A DNA stretch of 60,000 bases, taken from contig CAIIXF020000009.1 in the NCBI GenBank assembly GCA_903813345.2, positions 28,620,740 through 28,680,739 of the forward strand. The letters are read 5' to 3'. The stretch's first letter is position 1. Each line of letters starts with the position of its first letter. The stretch is from Owenia fusiformis. Taxonomy: Eukaryota; Annelida; Polychaeta; Sabellida; Oweniidae. The notes beneath the pieces are model-generated. The model saw nothing but the letters and a program-made list of their open reading frames with translations, was not told the origin of the DNA and ran no database searches. The translations under genes were made by a program, and so were the position numbers. Shown here in pieces: positions 45,880 through 54,869 of this stretch.

Positions 45880-47180
45880 TTACCCTGTGTCTCCTTCTTG
45901 CAACAGGTAACACTGCATACAGTTCGGGTTCAGACAATATCGGGTGTTCTGCTTAAGTACATGAGAGACGGGTTGTTTTATTCTTGATCCCACGGAAACG
46001 AATCCCCACCTCATTAAATTGTTTATGGATTGATTCAAGGCCCTGTTCTCCATGGAAGGCAAGCCCACACTTCCACTTTTTAATCTAAGGTAGAAGATGG
46101 TCTTCAATCATATGGAATTTGACTGGAAGGGATTCATGTGGAAAAAGTCTCCTGAATGTTGAAGTATAGTCATTTATACAATCCTCTATAATAGTTAACT
46201 CAAACTCCTCAATATATAAGCCATGGCCAACCATCGTGTGCAGTGTTCCAAATGATTTGTTTAATTGTTTGAATTTTTCTGCAATTTTATTATTAGCTTT
46301 AGTTATCATTTGTTCATGTCTATGAAGGTGTCTTAAATGGTATTCTGTTTTTGTAACAATTGTATCACAAAGATCAGTGTAGCATTCATGTTTGAAATAA
46401 ATATTTGTGTGATTTCCAACAAAACATTTGCCAAAATATTCTTGACGTGTCACTCCGTGACGCTGTAATGCTTTGTCTAAACATTCAGTTATGGCTCTTT
46501 GATCTTTTCATATTATTTGCTGTTATTCAGAGTTCATTTTTTCTATTGTTTCATCATATATTTCTTTTTTTCCTCTTGTTGTCATGATATCACGCTCCTT
46601 TTGTTGACTTTGAAACTGTCTAATGTCCTTTATTTTTTTTAACATTCTTTCCAAATAATTTAGATTTTCCACAGAAGATCATGTTTGGCAAGAACATCTG
46701 CTAAATTTTTGTCTAACTCATGCGTTTCTTTTATCAATAATTCATGATGCTTTAATGTTAGCCCAAGTAGGATATGTAAGTGGGGTGGGGCAATGTGGTC
46801 AATATCAATGTTAAAAAGGTGTGGATTTATAACATTCATATAATCTTTAGCCTTCTTCTTGTCACATTCACCTTCGTATAAAAATTTGTCGTACCATTCA
46901 TCCAGGTGTTTTAGTGTTCAACTAGACTTAACGCCTCTAATTGACAATGGTACTGCCATATCTTTCTTCTCAATTGTACAAAAAAGACAAGGATGAATTG
47001 CAGCAGCTCCACTAAGTCCCATGGTCTTGATAAGACCATCGTACTTAGTTCACAATCACCACATTTAAAGAGGTGTATTGTTTTGTCATTCCACTCCATG
47101 TGATTTAGTTCATCAATCTGAGATTTGTACCTTTGAATTGTTTTTTCCATATTTATGTATGTGTCCTTTGCGTTAAAAAC
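45880..47180 (-). pseudogene. Transposon-encoded protein of an unnamed family, frameshifted
   Basis: Minus-strand order: IKNVVAFWVFNAKDTY, IHLFKCGDCELSTMV, a break, GLSGAAAIHPCLFCTIEKKD, a stop at about 46915, TLKHLDEWYDKFLYEGE, LFNIDIDHIAPPHLHILLGL, LKHHELLIKETHELDKNLAD, then YFGKCFVGNHTNIYFKH, FRRLFPHESLPVKFHMIEDH, a break, and WKCGLAFHGEQGLESIHKQF, ending LNPNCMQCYLLQEGDTG at 45880. The CGD, GLSGxxxxHPCLxC and GEQGxESIH blocks recur in uncharacterised transposon proteins of fish and cnidarians as I remember them. Conserved Asp and His residues suggest a nuclease-type transposase, but I cannot name a superfamily. Confidence 0.6.
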
Positions 47181-48161
47181 CCAAAATGCTACAACATTTT
47201 TAATAGAATTTGGATCTTTTGTGTTTAATAATAATAATATATAATAACTAGATTGGTGAAATTGAACAAGTTCAATTCAAGACTCAAGATTCCGTTTTTT
47301 CTATATCTTGAATCCTCACCATTGCATTCTCTTGTTTGTTCTTTGTACATCGTTATGTCCATAGAATCCGTGCCAAAACCAAAATGGCCCAGCCAGTTTT
47401 GATTGAAATAAAGGCTGAGCCTCATTTTGGAATTAGGATTCCAAAATCAAGAATTCACTTATTTTACACCTTGACCAATATTTGATTTTTTCTGAGTATA
47501 CTTTCCCCAGTTTGCATGTTTACCAAATTTTAAGTCAAGTTTACACCTAGTAAATCGGTGTATACTTTCTGCTAGTAAATACCTATTTACTTGAGGCAAA
47601 GTTGACATCAAAGTACACACCAAGGTCTGATGTACATATACTAAGTGTAAACCGAGTGTAAATTGGATGTAGACTTGATTTCAATTTTTGTTTGGGTTGA
47701 CCTTTCTAACTTTAAAAATCATGGGTCAATTTTGATTTCAGATTCTGAATTTTAACTATCAAATTGATATCAATCTTGATAGATTTGGAACACTATAAAA
47801 TTAACCCTTTTGGGGATTTTACATTTTTCAAAATTGTTAAAAAATTCATCGTGACTTATAGTATGGAATAGCTAGAAATCCTAAATGGAAAAATGGCCTA
47901 GATTTTGACCTTGACCTTTGACACTTAAAAGTTGAATTTACTGACTTTTTAAAGTCATTTTATATTGTTTTTAACCTATTTAAAAGTCGAAATAAACATT
48001 TTAAAAAATTGTCTTTTTCTATTTTTTCTAATATAAGTGACGTCACAAAAACTAGAACAATTGATTTACTGGCTTATAATGGAGTATGTATGACAGCTAA
48101 ATTGAATTAATGCATATAGTTGTATTTCTTGTTTGTTTATTTATCATATTAGAATCGTAAC

Positions 48162-48284
48162 AAAGACCTCGATTATATGATTTATGGCAAACATATGACC
48201 TCAGATTTTATTCTGGCCATTGCCAAAGACCTCAATCGCTATGTGTCATATATTGCACCATAAATCATAGAATTCTGGTCTTTA
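48162..48284. repeat. Short hairpin element
   Basis: AAAGACCTCGATTATATGAT (48163) pairs with the inverse of CATAAATCATAGAATTCTGG (48260) extended by TCTTTATT. Inner words (AAACATATGACCTCAG; ATGTGTCATAT) also pair partly. It may be a very short MITE or a stem-loop remnant. Confidence 0.45.
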
Positions 48285-48375
48285 TTCCTAAATAATTGCA
48301 TGAACATCAATAGCATAATAAAGTTTTATTGTTCATTGACTGCCTATCATAATATGCATTTAATTAAAGGCAAAA

Positions 48376-49993
48376 TTATTTCTTAGATTTTTGTTGCAAA
48401 GACTTCCTCAAACTTTGTGTGCCTTTCCTAGAAACCTCTGCACTTGCTGCCATTCTCTGCTTCCAGAATTTGACAAAGGATTTTCCTCGCAAGGATACAT
48501 ACTTTGCGATCACAACATTTAGCAGTTCAAAACTGAGATTGTCACTTTCTATATATTGTGACAGAGGGGCCCATGCAGTCAGAATATCCTGATTATCAAT
48601 AAGAGATTGGTGGATTTCCTTTTTGAAGTTGATCCCCAAGTCTTCACTGACAGTGCTGATGTTCAGCGCACTACGCACTATGGTTTCCATTTTGTGGAAA
48701 AATATATAAACTGATTCTTTGATGACAAAAAGTCCTCCACGGTTGACTTTCTCTGTCCAGGCATTGGTATACTGCTCCTCTGACTCAACATTGTCAAGTT
48801 CATTAGTCCCCTTCCACAATCTGAGGCACCTTCCCATGACTTCATATTTAGAATGTTTGTATCTGTTGTATTGCTTAGTGATGCTGAAGGGTATGAATCC
48901 TGCAACATAACGAAGAGCCATTTCTTCATCTCTTGTCATATTTGAAGTGACTGTTTTTGTTGAACTAGCAGGTGGGGTCACATGACAACACAAGTGGCGC
49001 AAATAAAGATTTAATATTTTTGTTTTTAGCAACCTGTCTCTGTTACTGATCTCCATGCGATGAAGTATGGACTGATATTGTTCATCAATCTCTGTTGAAA
49101 TACAGACTTGATGAAAGTCCTGCATCATTCTGTATTGGCAATTTGAGGGTAGTTTCATCTTATGCGCTTCGACAACAGCAGGCCAGATATTCTCATGGAG
49201 GAATAATGCCATTTCTACGAATATAGGTTCATCACGTTTATCAGCAACTTCTTCAGCGGATGCTATTGCACGACGACCTCTACTGTCCTGAGGCAAAATT
49301 TTAGCAAGTATATCCTCTGTGATTGAGGTCAGGGCCAATATCAGCAAGTTCTTTGCCTCGTCATGGGCTTTCTCCTCTTCTAGCCTAGTCTTGCTTGGTG
49401 CTGGAAATAAATTAAACAAACTGATTAGCAATGCAAAAAATAAATACCAACAGAAACATAACATAGTAGATCTATTGGCCTTTGCAGACATATCAGATCA
49501 CATCAACAATCCATAGCAATCCACATACAAAGACCGTATTAAATGCACTTTAACATTTATACACTTCAACATTGTAATGTTAACTAATATTAAAACTAAT
49601 ATACACGAATAATTTCATGGTTTTGAACAGTAAAAATCATTAAAAAAGGCAACCTTACAAAATGATGATTATTTTTTATTTCGGATGTACCATTAATGGA
49701 TTAAGTGTGAGTGTCAATATCAAAATACCTTTTTTGGAAGTACTGGATGAGCCAGTTTTTGAACCGCATGTTTCGGTCAGAGGACGTTTGTGGATCTTTT
49801 TCACGTGAGCAGTCAATGAGTGTTTCCTGGTATATACTTTCCCACATATTACACATTCATGAGTTTCCTTCACATTTTCATTATCAATACTATCACTTGT
49901 TTCATAAAGCTCATCCAAATCGAAATCCTCGTCATATATATCGTAAATCGCTTCTAAATCTTCACTGCTTAAGAAATCTTCACTGAACGCCAT
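48376..49993 (-). CDS. Intact two-exon C2H2 gene, predicted 429 aa, family unnamed
   Basis: Exon 1 (49993-49729, 265 nt) starts MAFSEDFLSSEDLEAIYDIY, continues acidic, then has one C2H2 finger (THECVICGKVYTRKHSLTAH). Exon 2 (49400-48376, 1,025 nt) joins in phase across a 328-bp intron with donor AAAAAAG/GTATTT and acceptor TATTTCCAG, giving 1,290 nt with one terminal stop. Exon 2 has ILNLYLRHLCCHV, DEEMALRYVAGFIPFSITKQ and a basic C-terminus. The LRYVAGFIPF block recalls uncharacterised invertebrate and fish proteins linked to mobile elements. No transmembrane segment remains once the intron is removed; the hydrophobic stretch in the unspliced frame is intronic. Single-finger DNA binding is likely. 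Confidence 0.75.
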
Positions 49994-50012
49994 ATTGAAA
50001 TTTGCTTCTTTT

Positions 50013-50037
50013 CCGGTTAACCGGCGCATGCGCATTG
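50013..50037. promoter_or_regulatory. Palindromes upstream of the C2H2 gene: NRF1-like site
   Basis: CCGGTTAACCGG (50013-50024, perfect palindrome) overlaps GCGCATGCGC (50024-50033), the core of the NRF1 recognition sequence. It is 20-40 bp 5' of the predicted ATG at 49993 (minus strand). A CACGTG lies 25-30 bp further upstream. NRF1 sites near start codons are usual for TATA-less animal promoters, so this is a plausible core promoter (inference). Confidence 0.5.
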
Positions 50038-50094
50038 AACAGTTGAAAGGTCACAAAACCACGTGACCGAAACACTGATGGATTCACTGAAAGT

Positions 50095-50792
50095 ACTTGA
50101 TTGGTGTCCAGAGGATATAGGTCCATGCCTGACGCTTCCATTTGAATTCCACCAAATGGTTCATCAGAATCCTTACAGATTCTGCAGGCAAGGTCCACCT
50201 GGTCCCAAATATACGATGAGATCATGGAAATTTCATCCACTATTAATGTTTCTGTGGCCTGAATTCTTTTGCGGATGGCTGTTATCTGCTTTACCTTTGA
50301 CAGAAGCTTATCCAGTAAGCCCTCTGCATAGTATCTCCCATCTTCAATACCAGACCATCTGAAATTAAATTACAAAATAATGAGTACACATTCATAACAA
50401 AGATCTCTCAAAGTCAAGTGATGTTATCAATTGATATTCTAAACATGAAACTTTATATGCCTAGAGGATTTTATAATTTATGTTAGGCCTACGTAAATGT
50501 ATGTAGGGCTAGTATCTTATTCTACTGTAGTAGGTCACCACGGACGCTTGGCTACTAAAAGTTAGTTGACACAATATTTTGCTGACTTGTGAATAGTCAT
50601 TCCGCCCACATTTTTTGCAGCGACTCCTGTACTGGCCACAATATAAAATCGCCTATGTACATCTCTGCAATGTTTCTTGTATCTCATTGCAACTTCACTT
50701 TTCCCGGAACCTGCTTGTCCCAGTACAAGAACATGGTGCCCAGCAACTGCCGCATCATATGATGCTTGTTGTTCTGGATCCAAAGGTTCCAT
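50095..50792 (-). pseudogene. PIF1-like helicase, N-terminal part (copy 2), truncated
   Basis: Exon A (50792-50587) begins MEPLDPEQQASYDAAVAGHH and has VLVLGQAGSGKSEVAMRY (Walker A), IVASTGVAAKNVGGMTIHK. A 228-bp intron (donor GTCAGC, acceptor TTTCAG) leads in phase to exon B from 50358: WSGIEDGRYYAEGLLDKLLS and ATETLIVDEISMISSYIWDQ (Walker B), DSDEPFGGIQM. The frame then loses similarity at about 50095, where motif III would begin. The remaining two thirds of the helicase are absent, replaced by the upstream region of the C2H2 gene. SF1B helicases of this type unwind 5'-3'. This copy cannot be functional alone. Confidence 0.8.
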
Positions 50793-51718
50793 ACCTTGTC
50801 GTTCTACCGTACAGGAGCATCATTCGTGATATATTTGTTGATTTTATTAGCGTGTTGATTTCAGAATGTTTGGAGATTTAAAATGGTGAGCGTCTGATTT
50901 CGGGCTAAATTAAATGCTTGATTTTGATTGGTTTAAGCTTTAATAACAGAGTTAAGAAACGTTATATCAAACTACATTTTTACTATAATTAAGCCTTCCG
51001 TGTATTCAGCCTATACTGAAATCATTTACCTTTAATATATATTCATCAAACAGTTCGAATTTGTAACACATGAGTATAATTAAAACTTAAAGTTAGTGAT
51101 TATTTTTTCTGTTTTTATTCAACTTCCGGCTGGGTCCCCTCAGATATCGAAGCGCGGATTTTGCTAACCGATGCTCGAAATAATGCAATGAAATAGGGTG
51201 CAAGTTCGTATATCTGTGATGATTCATACCGTAAGTTACTATTTAGTAGTTTATCTTACTTTAGAATCATATAAATCCCAATGAAAAGCAATAATCTTTG
51301 CACAATTAACCCTGAAAGTTGGCATATTCATAATTGCTGGTTGGGGATAACCACCTCAAAGAAGAAGCAGTAATACAGATGTCGGCTCACTATTTTATAC
51401 ATGTTCCCGGGGCCTATGATTTTTCATATGATTTTTTGGGTGAAAATAGTAGTATTGCTTAAGCCCTTGGGCTTCCATCTTTACACCCACCACATCTGGC
51501 GGCGATGGGAATCCAGAGACTTCGGACACTTGAAGATTACAACGAATACATAATTGATCAAATTATTAAATTCATATTGTTTAAAAGACTAATTTTGAAA
51601 AAAGAAATTGCCTAACATATTTCACTAATGGATAGGTCCATGCAGATAGAAGTCATAAATGTTTTTCAAATTCATTCATTCATGTAATAAGTATATTCAG
51701 ATTTAAATGAACCTGCAC

Positions 51719-51817
51719 CTTGTTCACACAGGTTTTCTTGCAACTGCATTTTACACAGAAGACCCCAGCAGCCCAACATTCACACTTCTTTGTTGCACAT
51801 TTTGTTTTACATTTGCA
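51719..51817 (-). CDS. Cys-rich CXC-like exon
   Basis: Bounded by acceptor TTATTTCAG and donor GTGCAG. It encodes CKCKTKCATKKCECWAAGVF and CVKCSCKKTCVNK, 33 codons. The C-x-C-x3-C-x3-KC-x-C-x6-C-x2-C-x-C-x3-C spacing resembles the CXC (tesmin/TSO1-like) zinc-binding module, also found as KCxC tails in some mobile-element proteins. Neighbouring exons were not established. It is upstream, on the same strand, of the PIF1 copy at 50.1-50.8 kb. Confidence 0.5.
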
Positions 51818-52742
51818 CTGAAATAATATATACATGTAAATATTTACTTTGTCCAAGTACATGTATTTAGATGAGAGTAATTTATAGAAAACTTACACTA
51901 CAGCATAATATTATGAAATCAGTTGAAAAATTGAAACCCAAGTTTATTCTGGCTATACTTCATACATGTAGCTCTAGTCTACCTGAGAGTAGCCTAGTGA
52001 GTGGCAGTCCTATCTGGATGATAAGACCGGGTGAGTATGTGGCCGTCCTGCAAACAGAGAACACTTCTCTTTTTTCAGGACAGCCACGCACTCTTATTAC
52101 CCTTTGAGTTCTTTTGAGTAAATTTAATTTTTTGGGGTTTATAGGGGTCCTGTTTATAGGCTAATGCATTATCCTGCCTTTTAGCCTAAGTTCCTTCCCT
52201 AAATTTTGTTTTGTTTGTTTTGAGTTATTGAACAAACTATGCACTTGACATGGTCGAAGAATATATGTAAGATACACAACTCACCAATTATCTAATAAAA
52301 AGAGCATGTCACTGATTGTTCAGAGTGTGGGCGTACACTATAGGATATCTTTAAGAGTTAAAATTCAATAAATCGCTTTTATTGTATGATGTACTATTTA
52401 ATGAAGAACTGCATAAAATGAGGGTCCAAAATTGCCTTTCCAGTTCTGATATTTTTGGGACATTTTCCAAAATGTTATATGATTCATTTTGTAACACAAA
52501 CAAATAAGAATAGAAGATATTATTTGAAAAGCCAATGCAATTGTCTTCCAAACAACCAGCTATATTGTACTGCACTGCTAGATGATCTTGTTTTTCTTTG
52601 TATATTCTTAATTTACTATTATTGGTTTTTCTTTTCACTGTTGATTCTCATCTGGTCACAATTCCTTAAATTTTAACTCCTAGTTCAGGTCTTGACAAAA
52701 TACATGTACCCTAATGTAAAACCTTGACAAAAACTTCCATCA

Positions 52743-52835
52743 TTATTTAGGAGTCTCTGGTAGTGGGCCTTTTTTCTTGGGTAGCTTGGATGCCCGAGAC
52801 CCTGTTCCACTGGACTGTAGTTTTCTCTTTGGCAT
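52743..52835 (-). CDS. Tiny basic ORF, possible leader exon
   Basis: MPKRKLQSSGTGSRASKLPK followed by KKGPLPETPK and a stop, 30 codons. PKRK and LPKKK look like nuclear-localisation sequence. It could be the N-terminal exon of a nuclear or transposon protein, perhaps with the CXC-like exon 930 bp downstream, but no donor site is obvious. The evidence is weak. Confidence 0.2.
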   Translation of the reverse strand: MPKRKLQSSGTGSRASKLPKKKGPLPETPK

Positions 52836-52849
52836 CACAGATAATCCCC

Positions 52850-54560
52850 GGATTGTTTAATCCAAAGCAAGTCCTTCCTTGTTTGTTTGACCTATTTAAA
52901 TAGCTCAAACTATATTTTTTTTAAATACTCAATGTATTGAATGTTTGGGTAGCTGAACATTTAAATGTATAATTGTGTAGCTGTGACATGTGCACAGTTT
53001 GCTAGCAATTTTAATGAATGACCATGAATGAATTTTATTTGTCTGCACATTTAAATAACAAAAGTTTTGGTTGAAATAATAAAAGCAAATTAACTTAAGG
53101 GAATCGATTTAGAATGAATGAATGCATCCTCTAGATCACTTGTATGTTTTCTCTCTCTATAAGTTTTGCATTCTGTAGGCTTCATGCTTATGTTTTTCAT
53201 CACATCAACTTCTGTGGTTGCTCAAAGGTGTCACTCCTGTAGAGTATATTCATATGCACCAACATTTCATAAATATGTATAGTAAAAAGCATTTTATAAT
53301 CCCAAGAGAAATGCTTGAGAACATCAAGAAATCTTTCTCAATCTCTCGTACTTATGATACAAGCGTAATTGATCATACTAAATAATTTTTTAGTCTCCAC
53401 AACTGTGATATCTTTCCACCTGTTTATCCTACTGTTTAGTTTCAGCTTTCCTTGGTGTAGCAAGTTGCCCCTATACAAGACAGCATTCATGATAGAGTAG
53501 AAAAGTATAGTTTTTACTCTTACTTCAATTGATGCAAAACAAAGACAGTCTTAGACTGCCCCCCCCCCCCCCCCTCCTGTATCCCATATTCCCATTGCTA
53601 AATGTATTGATATTATCATTACTAAATTCATAGATAAAAAAGTGATTTTAAATACTAAATGTATTGAAGTGCTGGCCTTTAGAGGAGGCCACCTTATTGA
53701 TGAACCATTTTCCCATACGCCTTTGCACATGTCTACAGCATGCAAGCTTCTTGATGTCAGTTCTTGTGTGTATTGGGGCGTCAGTATAGCTCTTATTCTA
53801 ACAATCACCTTTTATTTACAATTTTTGATCCATAGACAATTCAAAATGTCAACCATAACATTTTACATACTCCTCCATGCCACCTGCACTGCCTACATAG
53901 TTTTTCTGACTATCAGCATCATAATTTCCATTCTTGGAATTCTACTTCCTATTAATCATCCTTTTCTGGATAGCACATGAGGTACAAGGGTTCGACAATG
54001 TTTCAGTAGCAAGCAATTTACAGTTATTGTCATCTAGTGAAGTAACAGTCTCAACCCCCATTCTTGCTGCTGAATCTCACCGTTCCATTGAAGGAGACAG
54101 TATATTTGACCACTGTATTCCGGTTATCAGTTTTACATTGTGGTAACTCACCCGATGCTGTCTTTGAAGGAGCTTGTGATACAGTTTTAGTTCTTTAGAT
54201 TGTTATTCCATTGCTTAGGTTTCTGTCCAGACAGTACGTATATATGGATTTTTCACTTTAATTTGACGTGAAGCCACTATTTAGGAAAAAACTAGTAAAT
54301 ACATTCAAATAGGCGTTAGTACACATGCTATATTACTTGTAATAATTTGTATCACTATTTGTGAAGGAAATTTGCATCAAAGACAATGCATATCAATATA
54401 CTAGTACAAAAAAAAATTAAAATGCAAATTCATCCTCAAAAAAAATTTAATTCTTCATATAGACATCGAAAAGAATTTTGTAAATACTGAGTTTATGTTT
54501 GTCTGGGTTATAAAGGAGTTGTAGACCATCAAAGTTGCTGTGTATCCTATTTTGACACCT
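52850..54560. other. No gene recognised
   Basis: AT-rich with the C16 run. The plus-strand 112-codon ORF at 53642-53980 has a hydrophobic stretch (LILTITFYLQFLIHRQF) but no family resemblance, splice logic or codon pattern that supports it. Confidence 0.4.
53559..53574. repeat. C16 homopolymer
   Basis: Sixteen consecutive C residues on the plus strand in an AT-rich region. It is prone to sequencing and polymerase slippage. The surrounding 52.9-54.5 kb holds no recognisable gene. Confidence 0.9.
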
Positions 54561-54571
54561 CAATTATGTTG

Positions 54572-54809
54572 ATGAAGTTTATTTGCTGAGGCTGGTTTAC
54601 TTCTAAATTGATGTGAGAGTGAGTAATCGGTATTTTTTAATTCATTTAAATTATTTCACAAATACAATTACATGTGCATTTCTGTTATGTAAATATCCAT
54701 ATATATCATATATATATATCAGTATTAGGGATTGATGGAAGAGGTATGGTCGGTTTTTTCCTAAATATTCTTGCTGATGATTTCACCAGTCTAAATATAT
54801 TCCAGCTCT
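54572..54809. repeat. Direct repeat A flanking the LINE (left copy)
   Basis: A 238-bp sequence starting ATGAAGTTTATTTGCTGAGG and ending AATATATTCCAGCTCT, repeated at 57758-58010 with few changes, mostly in an (AT)n tract and a T run. Confidence 0.85.
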
Positions 54810-54869
54810 TTTGTGAAATTAATGATATTGTACATTGTATTTGTTGCAAACATTCTATATCAAAGCCTT

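Noticed and set aside
47500-47690. Possible structured RNA or tRNA because of repeated GTGTA/TAAATCGG words
   Set aside because: No cloverleaf or A/B boxes could be drawn; only loose repeats of GTAAA and GTGTA.
49401-49491. Apparent membrane helix at the start of the 371-codon ORF
   Set aside because: This part is the end of the intron: a good acceptor at 49401-49402 and phase-perfect joining to exon 1 remove it.
53642-53980. 112-codon plus-strand ORF with hydrophobic stretch
   Set aside because: No homology pattern or splice context; an AT-rich chance ORF next to a C16 run is more likely.
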